This document shows positions 45,829-57,944 of a stretch of 64,000 nt of DNA, one piece after another (position 1 is the stretch's first letter; each line of letters begins with the position of its first letter). The stretch is from Rhizobium sp. WYJ-E13 (lineage in GTDB: Bacteria; Pseudomonadota; Alphaproteobacteria; Rhizobiales; Rhizobiaceae). Under the pieces are notes generated by a model. The model was not told the DNA's origin, made no database searches, and saw only the letters and a program-made list of their open reading frames with translations. Position numbers and translations under genes: made by a program. The stretch spans positions 1,364,001-1,428,000 of the forward strand of contig NZ_CP076853.1 of the NCBI RefSeq assembly GCF_018987265.1, given 5' to 3'.

Positions 45829-47631
45829 TTATTGCGCGCTCGTATCCCACCAGGTTTGTAGCTGATAGCCATAGAGTGGCACCGCATCGGGGTGCCCGAT
45901 GCGCTTGTTGCGCGCCACCCATTGCTGGTCGATATGGTAGAGCGGCAGCACATAATGGTTGGACAGCAGCAACCGGTCGTAGGAGCGCACGGAAGCTGTG
46001 AAATCCTCTGTCGAGCGCGCCCGCAAGAGATGGTCGATCAGCGTATCGAGATTGGGATCGTTGGCCCCGGCGAAACTGTCCGTCCCTTCACGCGTGCGAG
46101 CAGCGGACGACCAGCGGCCAAGCTGCTCGTTGCCGGGTGACAGCGATGAGGTGTAGGCCTTCATGATCATGTCATAGTCGAAACTGTTCGTGCGGCTCTG
46201 ATACTGTGAATCGTCGACGGTGCGGATCGACGCGGCGACGCCGATCGTCTGCAGCGATCGCTGGTAGGCGACGGCCAGCTTCTCCTGGTCAGCATTCTGG
46301 GTCATGATCTCGAAGGCGAGCTGCTTGCCACTCTGATCGGCCATCTTGCCGTTCTGGATCGTGTAGCCCCCTTGTTTCAGAAGGTCGACAGCTTGCCTCA
46401 GCACGTTGCGGTCGCGTCCCGAGCCATCGGTCACTGGCAGCTTGTAGCTGCCGTCAAGTATGGCGGGGTCGATCTGGTCCTTGATCGGTCCGAGCAGCGC
46501 GAGCTCACGCGCGTCCGCCGGTACCCCGAAACTTGAGAGATCGGAATTCTGCCAGAAGCTCTGCGTGCGCTTGTAGGCGCCGGAATAGAGGTTCTTGTTG
46601 GCCCACTCGAAGTCGAAGACCAGTGACAGACCCTCGCGTACCTTGATATCGCTAAAGATCGGCCGCCGCGTGTTGAAGACGAAGCCCAGCATGCCGCTCG
46701 GCAGTTTCGGTTTGAACACGTCCTTCACGACCGCACCCGACGTTGCCGCTGGGAAATCATAGGCATTGGCCCAGTGCCCCGGATTGCCCTCCAGATAGAT
46801 ATCGATGTCGCCCTTCTTGAAGGCCTCGAACAGCGTCGTGTCCTGCAGGAAATACTGCACGGTAAGCTGGTCGTAATTGTCCATGCCGACCTTGGCCGGA
46901 ATGTCCTTGCCCCAGTAGTTCGGGTCTCGCTCGTAGGTGATGCTTTCGCCTGGTTTCAGGCTCTTGATCTTGTAAGGTCCCGAGCCGATGGGCGGCGTGA
47001 GCGAGCTGCGATCGAAGCTATCAGGGTCGATCGCATGTTTCGGCAGGATCGGAAACAGGCCAAAGATCATCGGCGTCTCGCGATCGGCCTTCTCATTGAA
47101 GGTGAAGCGCACGCCGTGATCGCCGACCTTCTCCATTTTGGATACGAGATTGAGGCGGCTGGAGAATGGCACACGGCCCTTGTCGCGCAGCAGCTCGAAG
47201 GAAAAGATCACGTCTTCGGGCGTAACGGATTGTCCGTCGGACCACTTGGCCTTCGGATTGAGATTGAACTGGATGAAGCTGCGGTCTTCATCCCATTCCA
47301 CCGTTTCGGCTAGCAGCCCATAGAGCGTGAAGGGCTCGTCACTCGAACGCTGCAGCATGGATTCGTAGATCAGATTGCCGAATTGCGGATCCCACATGCC
47401 GCGTGCCGTCGTACGCATGCTTTTGAGGATAAAGGGATTGAGGCTGTCGAAGGTGCCGACCACGCCATAGGTGATTTTCCCGCCCTTTTTCACGTCGGGA
47501 TTGACGTAAGGGAAGTTCTTGTAATCGGCGGGCAGCGCCGGTGCGCCATGCATGGCGATACCATGCACGGGTTCCGCGGCGGCAGCGCCGGCAACAAGCG
47601 TGAAAGCGGTGAGAAGGGCGATCCGGAGCAT
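45829..47631 (-). CDS. Peptide ABC transporter substrate-binding protein (YejA-like)
   Basis: 600-residue periplasmic solute-binding protein of family 5. A signal peptide is present (MLRIALLTAFTLVAGAAAAEP, listed here to the cut). The mature start IAMHGAPALPADYKNF and GTFDSLNPFILK are characteristic of YejA, the binding protein of microcin C and oligopeptide importers. The start at 47631 follows AAGGA; further in-frame ATG codons upstream lack a signal peptide. YejA normally sits with YejB, YejE and YejF, but no permease or ATPase genes are nearby, so it is an orphan that must share a transporter encoded elsewhere. Confidence 0.87.
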   Translation of the reverse strand: MLRIALLTAFTLVAGAAAAEPVHGIAMHGAPALPADYKNFPYVNPDVKKGGKITYGVVGTFDSLNPFILKSMRTTARGMWDPQFGNLIYESMLQRSSDEPFTLYGLLAETVEWDEDRSFIQFNLNPKAKWSDGQSVTPEDVIFSFELLRDKGRVPFSSRLNLVSKMEKVGDHGVRFTFNEKADRETPMIFGLFPILPKHAIDPDSFDRSSLTPPIGSGPYKIKSLKPGESITYERDPNYWGKDIPAKVGMDNYDQLTVQYFLQDTTLFEAFKKGDIDIYLEGNPGHWANAYDFPAATSGAVVKDVFKPKLPSGMLGFVFNTRRPIFSDIKVREGLSLVFDFEWANKNLYSGAYKRTQSFWQNSDLSSFGVPADARELALLGPIKDQIDPAILDGSYKLPVTDGSGRDRNVLRQAVDLLKQGGYTIQNGKMADQSGKQLAFEIMTQNADQEKLAVAYQRSLQTIGVAASIRTVDDSQYQSRTNSFDYDMIMKAYTSSLSPGNEQLGRWSSAARTREGTDSFAGANDPNLDTLIDHLLRARSTEDFTASVRSYDRLLLSNHYVLPLYHIDQQWVARNKRIGHPDAVPLYGYQLQTWWDTSAQ

Positions 47632-47916
47632 TGCTGAAATTCCTTGATGCGCGGCAATGGGCACGATTCGCCGGAAGGGTAGCATGAGAGCGCTCAATTC
47701 CAACCGCGGCCGCCGCATTCTTTACCTATGTGCCAAAATGCCCGCGAAATTGCCAAAGAAATGCTGGATATCTTCAACAGTGCGATGTAACACGTGACCC
47801 GAAGTTTCGGGGTCATGCATTTGCCTTAATGTTTTAAGAGGTGGAGTGCCGAACGACCCGGTGGTTGGGGCGGCCGAACGTAGCCCCGCAACGGATATCA
47901 GGAGACGGAATTCGTT

Positions 47917-48588
47917 ATGATGTTCAAGTCTGAAAAGAAAATGCGGGCAGCACTGTCCGTTATGGCAGTGGTCTTCGGCGCTTCGGCTCCGGTCTCGTCC
48001 TTTGCACAGGATGCAGCGGCTCAGGCTCCGGCAGCGTCGGCTGACGCTCCCGCACAGGCCGCCGGCGCACCTCGCCTCGGCTGGTACAAGACCTGCAGCA
48101 AGCAGGAAGACAACGACATCTGCGTTGTTCAGAACCTCGTTCTCGCCAACGGCGGTCAGCTCGTTACGGCTGTCGGCCTGATCTCGGTCTCCGGCAAGAT
48201 CAACCGCAAGATCCTTCAGGTTTCGGTTCCGGCCGCGCGCCTGATCCCCCCGGGCATCGCGATGCAGATCGATGGCGGTAAGGGCCAGAAGCTCGACTAC
48301 GCTGTCTGCCTGCCGGACAAGTGCACGGCTGAAATCCCGCTGACGGATGCCATGATCGCAAGCCTCAAGAAGGGCAGTGACGTGGTCTTCACCTCGATCA
48401 ACTTCCGCCGCGCTCCGAACCCGATCAAGGTTTCGCTCGAAGGCTTCACCGGCGCTTATGACGGCGAACCGGTTTCCGAATCGAAGCTCGCCGAAAGCCA
48501 GCGCAGCCTGCAGGACAGCATGCAGAAGAAGGCCGAAGAAGCTCGCAAGAAGCTGGAAGACGCCCAAAAGGCAGCAAAGGCCCAGTAA
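47917..48588 (+). CDS. Invasion-associated locus B (IalB) family protein
   Basis: 223-residue secreted protein. The signal peptide covers about residues 1-31 (MRAALSVMAVVFGASAPVSSFAQ), followed by an Ala/Pro-rich linker. The IalB domain starts at LGWYKTCSKQEDNDICVVQN and includes a Cys pair and KLDYAVCLPDKCTAEIPL. The last 40 residues are Lys-, Glu- and Ala-rich and likely form a coiled coil (QKKAEEARKKLEDAQKA). IalB was named from Bartonella invasion, but homologues are general envelope proteins in Rhizobiales. ATG-ATG start behind CAGGAG. The 285 bases upstream hold a small hairpin (47796-47814) but no gene. Confidence 0.87.
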   Translation: MMFKSEKKMRAALSVMAVVFGASAPVSSFAQDAAAQAPAASADAPAQAAGAPRLGWYKTCSKQEDNDICVVQNLVLANGGQLVTAVGLISVSGKINRKILQVSVPAARLIPPGIAMQIDGGKGQKLDYAVCLPDKCTAEIPLTDAMIASLKKGSDVVFTSINFRRAPNPIKVSLEGFTGAYDGEPVSESKLAESQRSLQDSMQKKAEEARKKLEDAQKAAKAQ

Positions 48589-48611
48589 TCAGTGCTTTCA
48601 GGAATTCACGA

Positions 48612-48637
48612 AAACCCGGCTTCAGGCCGGGTTTTTT
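48612..48637 (+). terminator. Terminator of the IalB-family gene
   Basis: AAACCCGGC and GCCGGGTTT form a tight hairpin followed by a T-run to 48637, 24 bases after the stop codon. Confidence 0.92.
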
Positions 48638-48643
48638 GTTGCT

Positions 48644-48690
48644 AAAGCATGTCGAGCAAAAGTGTGCAGCGGTTTTGCGATAACGATATG
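48644..48690. repeat. Rhizobial palindromic intergenic repeat, copy B
   Basis: This core starts AAAGCATGTCG and differs from the copy at 22575-22623 at only a handful of positions plus one missing base. GCAAAA pairs with TTTTGC and the outer arm GCATGTCG with CGATATG-type bases. It sits precisely between two facing terminators, so it is untranscribed or neutral there. Confidence 0.72.
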
Positions 48691-48691
48691 A

Positions 48692-48723
48692 GAAAAAGAA
48701 AAGGCCCCGACATGCGGGGCCTT
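48692..48723 (-). terminator. Terminator of hspQ
   Basis: On the minus strand AAGGCCCC and GGGGCCTT close a hairpin with a 7-base loop, followed by TTCTTTTTC. It lies 25 bases after the hspQ stop. Confidence 0.9.
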
Positions 48724-48747
48724 GTCATCGAAGTCTTGCGTTCCGAC

Positions 48748-49077
48748 TTAATGGGCGAAGCTCATCTTGGGTTTGAACTGGCCTGTCGGGCTGCGGTCGA
48801 AAATCTGCTCAACCTGCGGATTGCGAAGCGGCGTATCGCTTTCGTCACTCATCAGGTTCTGCTCGGAAACGTAGGCAACATATTCGCTGTCGTCGTTTTC
48901 CGCGAGCAGGTGGTAGAACGGCTGGTCTTTGCTGGGGCGGACTTCCGCTGGAATGGAATTCCACCATTCTTCCGTATTCGCGAACTCCGGATCAACGTCG
49001 AAGATGACGCCGCGAAACGGAAAAACCTTGTGCCGAACCACTTCGCCTATACTGAATTTTGCTATTCTTTCTTTCAT
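48748..49077 (-). CDS. hspQ: Heat shock protein HspQ (YccV family)
   Basis: 109-residue soluble protein of the HspQ/hemimethylated-DNA-binding family. Conserved parts: FSIGEVVRHKVFPFRGVIFDVDPEF near the N terminus (here only partly quoted as family landmarks VVRHKVFPFRG), then EEWWNSIP and QPFYHLLAEN, and VAYVSEQNL. In enterobacteria HspQ is a Lon protease specificity factor and binds DnaA; that role in rhizobia is not shown. The start at 49077 follows AAAGGAAG; codons further upstream lack family similarity. Confidence 0.9.
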   Translation of the reverse strand: MKERIAKFSIGEVVRHKVFPFRGVIFDVDPEFANTEEWWNSIPAEVRPSKDQPFYHLLAENDDSEYVAYVSEQNLMSDESDTPLRNPQVEQIFDRSPTGQFKPKMSFAH

Positions 49078-49196
49078 GGTACGACTTCCTTTCTCACCTG
49101 ATTTGGTGATCGGTCCCCCACAAATCAAGATTTTTGCGGGATTTCGTCACATGACTGTCATCTCTGCCCATCGGTCTTCATGACCTCCGGATCAAA

Positions 49197-49222
49197 GAAA
49201 GCCCCGGCGAACCGGGGCTTTC
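49197..49222 (-). terminator. Terminator of glnA
   Basis: GAAAGCCCCGG pairs perfectly with CCGGGGCTTTC around a 4-base loop; on the minus strand TTTGAT follows. It lies 11 bases after the glnA stop codon. Confidence 0.85.
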
Positions 49223-49232
49223 ATGTCTTGTC

Positions 49233-50642
49233 TTATGCCGAGTAGTACATGTCGTATTCGACCGGATGCGGCGTCATTTCGAAGCGCATCACCTCGGCCA
49301 TCTTCAGTTCGATAAAGGCGTCGATCTGGTCGTCGTCGAACACGCCACCGGCCGTCAGGAACTTGCGGTCCTTGTCGAGGCTTTCGAGTGCTTCGCGCAA
49401 GCTACCGCACACGGTCGGGATCTTCTTCAATTCCTTCGGCGGCAGGTCGTAGAGGTCCTTGTCCATGGCCTTGCCGGGATGGATCTTGTTCTTGATGCCG
49501 TCGAGGCCGGCCATCAGCATGGCGGCAAAGGCAAGGTAAGGGTTGGCGGTCGGGTCCGGGAAGCGGACTTCGACGCGCTTGGCCTTCGGGTTGGAGCCGA
49601 ACGGGATGCGGCAGGAAGCCGAGCGGTTGCGAGCGGAATAGGCCAACAACACCGGAGCTTCATAACCCGGGACGAGACGCTTATAGGAGTTCGTCGACGG
49701 ATTGGTGAAGGCGTTGATCGCTTTGGCATGCTTGATGATACCGCCGATATAGTAGAGGCAGGTTTCGGAGAGGCCTGCATATTCGTCGCCGGCGAAGGTT
49801 GGCTTGCCGCCCTTCCAGATCGACTGGTGTACGTGCATGCCCGAGCCGTTGTCGCCGAAGATCGGCTTCGGCATGAAGGTTGCCGTCTTGCCGTAGGCAT
49901 TGGCGACCTGATGGACCACATACTTGTAGATCTGCATCTTGTCAGCGTTGCGGACGAGCGTGTCGAACTTGATGCCGAGTTCGTGCTGGGCGGCAGCCAC
50001 TTCGTGGTGATGCTTTTCGACGACGACGCCCATTTCTGAGAGGACCGTCAGCATTTCCGAACGCATGTCCTGGGCGCTATCGACAGGGGGAACCGGGAAG
50101 TAGCCGCCCTTGACGCGCGGACGATGGCCGAGGTTACCGGTCTCATAGTCGGTGTCGTCGTTCGACGGCAGTTCGGTGGAATCGAGCTTGAAGCCGGTAT
50201 TGTAGGGGTCAGCCTTGTATTTGACGTCGTCGAAGACGAAGAACTCGGCTTCCGGGCCGACGAAGACCGTGTCGCCGATACCGGATGCCTTCAGATAGGC
50301 TTCGGCCTTCTTGGCGGTGCCGCGCGGGTCGCGGTTGTAGGCCTCGCCGGAAACCGGGTCGAGGATGTCGCAGACGATGACCATGGTCGACTGGGCGAAG
50401 AACGGGTCCATATGCACCGTTTCCGGGTCGGGCATCAGCACCATATCGGACTCGTTGATGGCCTTCCAGCCGCCGATCGAGGAACCGTCGAACATGACGC
50501 CGTCGGCGAACATGTCTTCATCGACGCAGACGACGTCCATCGTAACGTGCTGCAGCTTGCCCTTGGGGTCAGTGAAGCGCAGGTCGACGAACTTCACGTC
50601 GTTGTCCTTGATCTGCTTCAGGATTTCGCTTGCACTCGCCAT
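49233..50642 (-). CDS. glnA: Glutamine synthetase, type I
   Basis: 469-residue cytoplasmic dodecameric enzyme making glutamine from glutamate and ammonia with ATP. Landmarks are [12 protein letters not shown] (residues about 48-59), [24 protein letters not shown] and the ATP-binding NRSASCRIP. Tyr398 in KDLYDLPP matches the tyrosine that is adenylylated to switch the enzyme off. The start [14 protein letters not shown] lies at 50642; an in-frame ATG farther up overlaps the glnB spacer and is not family-like. It is second in the glnB-glnA operon and probably expressed from the nitrogen-regulated promoter upstream of glnB. Confidence 0.97.
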   Translation of the reverse strand: MASASEILKQIKDNDVKFVDLRFTDPKGKLQHVTMDVVCVDEDMFADGVMFDGSSIGGWKAINESDMVLMPDPETVHMDPFFAQSTMVIVCDILDPVSGEAYNRDPRGTAKKAEAYLKASGIGDTVFVGPEAEFFVFDDVKYKADPYNTGFKLDSTELPSNDDTDYETGNLGHRPRVKGGYFPVPPVDSAQDMRSEMLTVLSEMGVVVEKHHHEVAAAQHELGIKFDTLVRNADKMQIYKYVVHQVANAYGKTATFMPKPIFGDNGSGMHVHQSIWKGGKPTFAGDEYAGLSETCLYYIGGIIKHAKAINAFTNPSTNSYKRLVPGYEAPVLLAYSARNRSASCRIPFGSNPKAKRVEVRFPDPTANPYLAFAAMLMAGLDGIKNKIHPGKAMDKDLYDLPPKELKKIPTVCGSLREALESLDKDRKFLTAGGVFDDDQIDAFIELKMAEVMRFEMTPHPVEYDMYYSA

Positions 50643-50699
50643 GAAATGCTTCCTCTGTTTTTGTGATGACGTTACATTATGTGCGATGAGGATGATCAA

Positions 50700-50719
50700 G
50701 CTTTGCCGAGAGGCAAAGC
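50700..50719 (-). other. Intercistronic hairpin between glnB and glnA
   Basis: GCTTTGCC and GGCAAAGC pair around a 4-base loop, directly after the glnB stop, in the 80-base gap before glnA. Only a short TT follows on the minus strand. It may attenuate or mark an mRNA processing site. Confidence 0.55.
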
Positions 50720-50722
50720 CGG

Positions 50723-51151
<429 letters not shown>

Positions 51152-51212
51152 TCAGGCAAAAAATCGTGGAATTTTATGCACAAAGCCCGGTTTGCCCGCG
51201 TTTCCGTGTCCC

Positions 51213-51256
51213 TTTGATCAAAAAACGAGGTGAACAATAGTGCGTTTTGATCAAAA
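51213..51256. promoter_or_regulatory. Twin TTTGATCAAAA palindromes upstream of glnB
   Basis: TTTGATCAAAA occurs at 51213-51223 and 51246-51256, spaced 33 bases or about three helical turns, 76-120 bases upstream of the sigma-54 promoter on the side where an activator would bind. The second is also flanked by TGCGT and ACGCA. They may be NtrC or another regulator's sites, or serve the divergent nnr gene. The remaining bases of 51062-51406 show no gene. Confidence 0.45.
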
Positions 51257-51406
51257 ATGACGCAAAACCTGAAAATATCCCTCGACTCATGGTTTCTTTT
51301 GGCTTGTCGCAGAGAGTCGTAAAAATAGGCAAATGCACAATATTTGCTCTTTCGTTATGATAATCATTCGGTTGTTTTTTAGGCGCTTTTTGAATTGAAT
51401 AGGGGC

Positions 51407-52879
51407 ATGAGCAAACCCCTCGCCGATCTTCTTCTCACCCCTGTCGAAATGGCTGCGGCCGATAAGGCTGCAGCCGAATCCGGAATCGATTCTTATGGCC
51501 TAATGGAAAAGGCAGGTGCCGCGGTCGCCGCTGCAGCATTGCGTCTTTATCCCGGCGCACAACGTTTCGCGGTGTTCTGCGGCCCCGGCAACAATGGCGG
51601 TGACGGCTATATCGTCGCCCGGCTCCTGCAGGAGAGTGGTGGACGAGTGGAGATCTTCCATCTTGGCAACCCGGAAAAACTGAAGGGCGATGCAGGCCGC
51701 GCCAGGGCGGCCTGTGCACTGAAGGGGCAGGATATTGCGCGCTACGACCAGCAGCAGGGTGATGTCATCATCGACGGCCTTTTCGGAGCCGGCCTTGCAC
51801 GCGATGTGCCATCCGAGGTCGCGGATCTGATCCATAAGGTCGGCAAGGCAGGAACTCCCGTCATCGCCGTCGATCTGCCCTCCGGCCTCGACGGCCGCAC
51901 TGGCGCCGTGCTCGGAGCTGCCTTCCGTGCGGCACATACGGTGACCTTTATGACCCGTAAGCCCGGCCATCTGCTGATGCCGGGCAGGGAGCTTTGCGGC
52001 GAATTGGAAGTCTTCGACATCGGCATTCCCGGCCGCATCATCAGGGCGCAGACGAGCGGCCTCGTGGCTGAGAACACGCCCGCCGCCTGGCGCGCTGCCA
52101 TGCCGGCCGAGCAAGTGGAAACCCATAAATACAAGCGCGGCCATCTGGTCGTGTTTTCGGGAGAGGCAAGCAAGACGGGGGCGGCCCGCATGTCGGCGAC
52201 GGCAGGCCTCAAGTCTGGGGCCGGGCTGGTCACCATCGCCGCGCCGGTGGAAGCTCTCGCCGCCAACAGCGCCCATCTGACAGCCGTCATGCTGCACGCC
52301 ATCGACGATGCAGCCGCATTGGAGGACTGGCTGAAGGACGCACGCCTTCAGAGCTTCGTTCTCGGCCCCGGTTTCGGCATTGGAAAGAGGGCCCGCGATT
52401 TCGTGTCGCTGCTGCGCGAGCGCCATCTCGTTCTCGACGCGGACGGCATCAGCTCCTTCAAGGACGATCCGCAGGAGCTTTTCGAGTTGTTCAAGGGAGA
52501 GCCTCGGCTCGTCCTGACGCCGCATGACGGTGAATTCGCCCGCCTCTTTCCCGATATTGCTGCCGACAAGAAGGCAGGCAAGGTGGACAAGGCTCTCGCC
52601 GCTGCCAGTCGCTCCAACGCCGCTGTCATCTATAAGGGTGCCGATACGGTCATCGCCTCACCGGACGGTCGGGCGCTGATCAACGCCAATGCCCCGGTAT
52701 GGCTCGCCACCGCCGGTTCCGGCGATGTGCTGGCCGGCATCATCGGCGGCTTGCTCGCCCAGGGCCTGCCTGCCTTCGAGGCGGCGGCAGCCGGCGTCTG
52801 GTTGCATGGAGAGGCGGGACATCGTGCCGGCAAGGGCCTGACGGCCGAAGACCTCGCCGCGCACGTGCTGCCCTTCTAA
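51407..52879 (+). CDS. nnr: Bifunctional NAD(P)HX epimerase / ADP-dependent dehydratase
   Basis: 490-residue metabolite-repair enzyme. The N-terminal YjeF domain (about 1-215) epimerises hydrated NAD(P)H and contains VFCGPGNNGGDGYIVARLL. The C-terminal ribokinase-like domain (about 225-490) dehydrates the S form with ADP and has LTPHDGEFARLF and ATAGSGDVLAGIIGGLL. I use the ATG at 51407 (MSKPLADLLLTPVEM). The AGGGG before it is very close, so a TTG at 51395 cannot be excluded. It is divergent from glnB and convergent with the DUF72 gene, 4 bases apart. Confidence 0.93.
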   Translation: MSKPLADLLLTPVEMAAADKAAAESGIDSYGLMEKAGAAVAAAALRLYPGAQRFAVFCGPGNNGGDGYIVARLLQESGGRVEIFHLGNPEKLKGDAGRARAACALKGQDIARYDQQQGDVIIDGLFGAGLARDVPSEVADLIHKVGKAGTPVIAVDLPSGLDGRTGAVLGAAFRAAHTVTFMTRKPGHLLMPGRELCGELEVFDIGIPGRIIRAQTSGLVAENTPAAWRAAMPAEQVETHKYKRGHLVVFSGEASKTGAARMSATAGLKSGAGLVTIAAPVEALAANSAHLTAVMLHAIDDAAALEDWLKDARLQSFVLGPGFGIGKRARDFVSLLRERHLVLDADGISSFKDDPQELFELFKGEPRLVLTPHDGEFARLFPDIAADKKAGKVDKALAAASRSNAAVIYKGADTVIASPDGRALINANAPVWLATAGSGDVLAGIIGGLLAQGLPAFEAAAAGVWLHGEAGHRAGKGLTAEDLAAHVLPF

Positions 52880-52883
52880 AGGA

Positions 52884-53690
52884 TTATTGATCGATCCGCT
52901 TCTGCAGGGCGATTGCCCCATGCGGCGCATTGACCTTGCCTTCGTGGATCATGAAGGCGAAGACGTCGCGCGGCTCGGCCTTGACCTTCCTATCCTTGTC
53001 GATCAGTGGCAGGTCGTCAGGCACCTTGCCCTCGGCCCAGGTCTGGAGCCGCTTGCTCCAGTCCTTCAACTCCGGTTCCGGATAGCAGGTCGGAATATCG
53101 TCCGATCCTTTCTGCAGCCGCGTATAGACGAAGTCCGCCGTCACATCGGCAATCATCGGATAGTCGAAATGTTCGGCGCAGACAGGCGCCACGCCGTATT
53201 TCTCGAGCAACGCGACGAATTCCGGCACCTTGAAGGAATCGTGCCGGACTTCCACGACATGGCGCAGCTTCAGCCCGTCCTGCTTTTCCGGCAGCAGTTT
53301 CAGGAAGGCCTCGAAATCAGCGGGATCGAATTTCTTCGTCGGCGCGAACTGCCAGAGCAGAGGGCCGAGATGATCGCCAAGTTCGCTGATGCCGGACGAG
53401 AGAAATTTCTCCATCGATTCACCAGCCTCGGCAAGTACCCGTCGATTGGTGGTAAAGCGCGTCGCCTTCAGCGAAAAGATGAAGCCTTCAGGCACATCGG
53501 CCGCCCACTTTGCGAAAACCGCAGGCTTCTGCGTGCTGTAGTAGGTACCGTTGACCTCGATGACCTTCAGTTGGCGGCTGGCATAATGCAACTCATCCTT
53601 CTGTTTGAGATCGGCGGGAAAGAAATGGCCGCGCCAAGGTTCGAACGTCCAGCCGCCGATACCCACGCGGATCGTGCCCGATTTGCTCAT
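52884..53690 (-). CDS. DUF72 family protein
   Basis: 268-residue soluble protein with a predicted TIM-barrel fold. Family markers: VGIGGWTFEPWRGHFFP at the N terminus, EVNGTYYSTQKP near residue 45, and LGPLLWQFAPTKKF. Biochemical function is not established for DUF72. It is the last gene of a leftward group, uvrA, GNAT, DUF72, beginning 24 bases after the GNAT stop, so it may be co-expressed with uvrA after DNA damage. Confidence 0.85.
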   Translation of the reverse strand: MSKSGTIRVGIGGWTFEPWRGHFFPADLKQKDELHYASRQLKVIEVNGTYYSTQKPAVFAKWAADVPEGFIFSLKATRFTTNRRVLAEAGESMEKFLSSGISELGDHLGPLLWQFAPTKKFDPADFEAFLKLLPEKQDGLKLRHVVEVRHDSFKVPEFVALLEKYGVAPVCAEHFDYPMIADVTADFVYTRLQKGSDDIPTCYPEPELKDWSKRLQTWAEGKVPDDLPLIDKDRKVKAEPRDVFAFMIHEGKVNAPHGAIALQKRIDQ

Positions 53691-53714
53691 CTGTTCCTCC
53701 TCACTTGCGATCCC

Positions 53715-54172
53715 TCAGATCGCGCCGATCTTTTTGGCCATATCGACGATAGTCCATCCTGGCCGATAGGGATTGGGCCGGCGACCCGTTTCCTGAAAAC
53801 CGAAGGCGGAATAGAGGGTGATGTTCCGCTCCATCCGCGCATTGGTGTAAAGACGGATCTCCGGCACGGCCCATTCCCGCGCCCTGTCCTCCAGCCAGCG
53901 AAGCATGGCCATGCCATGTCCCTCACCTTGAAAGTCTGGCGATACCGCGATGCTGAAAAGCATCAGGTGATCGGTATGGCGCTCGACCACTGAGAGCCCC
54001 GCCACCGCGCCATCCGCCTCCTGCAGCCAGACTTCGCCTCGTTCGATCCGTGGCTCATAGTCTTCCGTCACCGGGATCGGCGGATAGCCGAAAAGATCGG
54101 TATAGGGCTGATAGGCGGCGGTCGTCAGCGCCACGACGGCAGGCAACTCCGCAATCGTGGCAAGCCGCATCG

Positions 54173-54176
<4 letters not shown>
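53715..54176 (-). CDS. GNAT-family N-acetyltransferase
   Basis: 153-residue acetyl-CoA-dependent acyltransferase. The core shows [22 protein letters not shown] as beta strands 3-4 and the CoA-binding motif [17 protein letters not shown] near residue 85, followed by [24 protein letters not shown] at beta 5 (landmarks LYTNARM and [11 protein letters not shown]). The substrate cannot be predicted. Its ATG overlaps the uvrA stop (ATGA), so it is translated with uvrA and its expression should follow the SOS control of that gene. Confidence 0.86.
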
Positions 54177-57097
<2,921 letters not shown>

Positions 57098-57199
57098 CGT
57101 CTCTGCTTCAAGTCGTTTGGGGAATGACAGCCCTTATTTAGTGATGCCAGCGGGCGAGTCGAGGCTGAATGTCCGGTACAACAAAGGTTTTCGATTCTG

Positions 57200-57228
57200 T
57201 TGACAGGATCATAGCGAATAATTAGAAC
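57200..57228 (+). promoter_or_regulatory. Predicted sigma-70 promoter of ssb
   Basis: TTGACA at 57200-57205 and TAGAAC at 57223-57228 are separated by 17 bases. The -10 element overlaps the LexA box that begins at 57225, so LexA binding would block polymerase. The start point would be near 57235, leaving a leader of about 119 bases before ssb. Confidence 0.6.
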
Positions 57229-57239
57229 AAATAAAGAAC
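57225..57239. promoter_or_regulatory. LexA (SOS) box between uvrA and ssb
   Basis: GAACAAATAAAGAAC is an exact GAAC-N7-GAAC direct repeat, the established LexA site of alphaproteobacteria. It lies in the 256-base divergent region between uvrA and ssb and overlaps the predicted ssb promoter, so it can govern both genes. Nothing else is evident in 57098-57199. Confidence 0.85.
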
Positions 57240-57353
57240 AAAATTCCTTGTGGATTAAGAGGGCCTGGATGCGCATCGCTTGTCCTCTATGGTTTAAGGT
57301 GCGCCGATGATTTTTTGAACGCCGCCGGTCAGGGCGGCAGTAAGGTGAACAAT

Positions 57354-57896
57354 ATGGCTGGCAGTGTAAACAAGGTAATTCTGGTCGGAAACGTGGGTGC
57401 AGACCCAGAAATCCGCCGCACGCAGGATGGCCGGCCGATCGCCAACCTCCGCATCGCGACCTCGGAAACCTGGCGCGACCGCAATTCCGGCGAGCGCCGC
57501 GAGAAGACCGAATGGCACACTGTCGTGGTATTCAACGAAGGCCTCTGCAAGGTCGTCGAACAATATGTGAAGAAGGGTGCCAAGCTTTATATCGAAGGCG
57601 CTCTCCAGACACGCAAGTGGCAGGACCAGAACGGCAACGATCGTTACTCGACGGAAGTCGTGCTGCAGGGCTTCAATTCGACCCTGACTATGCTCGATGG
57701 CCGCGGTGAAGGTGGCGGTGCTGGCTCCGGCTTCGGCGGCGGTCGTGGCGGTGATGATTTCGGCGGCGACGACTATGGCTCCGGCTCGTCCTCCGGCGGT
57801 GGCCGCAGCAGCGGCGGTAATCGTGGTGGCAGCGCCAACAGCGGCGGTAGCGGCGGAAACTTCTCGCGCGATCTCGACGACGATATCCCGTTTTGA
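57354..57896 (+). CDS. ssb: Single-stranded DNA-binding protein
   Basis: 180-residue protein with an OB fold in the first 115 residues (MAGSVNKVILVGNVGADPEI, then ATSETWRDRN and EWHTVVVFNEG). A Gly/Ser-rich disordered linker follows, ending in the acidic tip DLDDDIPF that recruits repair and replication partners. I chose the ATG at 57354 because it is the family start and follows AAGGTG; a reading from 57315 adds non-conserved residues. It is divergent from uvrA and under the same LexA box. Confidence 0.96.
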   Translation: MAGSVNKVILVGNVGADPEIRRTQDGRPIANLRIATSETWRDRNSGERREKTEWHTVVVFNEGLCKVVEQYVKKGAKLYIEGALQTRKWQDQNGNDRYSTEVVLQGFNSTLTMLDGRGEGGGAGSGFGGGRGGDDFGGDDYGSGSSSGGGRSSGGNRGGSANSGGSGGNFSRDLDDDIPF

Positions 57897-57921
57897 TCGA
57901 CGCTATCCCGACGTTGTGATG

Positions 57922-57944
57922 ACGGCGCCTTCTGGCGCCGTTTT
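57922..57944 (+). terminator. Terminator of ssb
   Basis: ACGGCGCC and GGCGCCGT form a stem with a TTCT loop followed by TTTT, 26 bases after the ssb stop. It abuts the end of the convergent marC gene. Confidence 0.85.
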
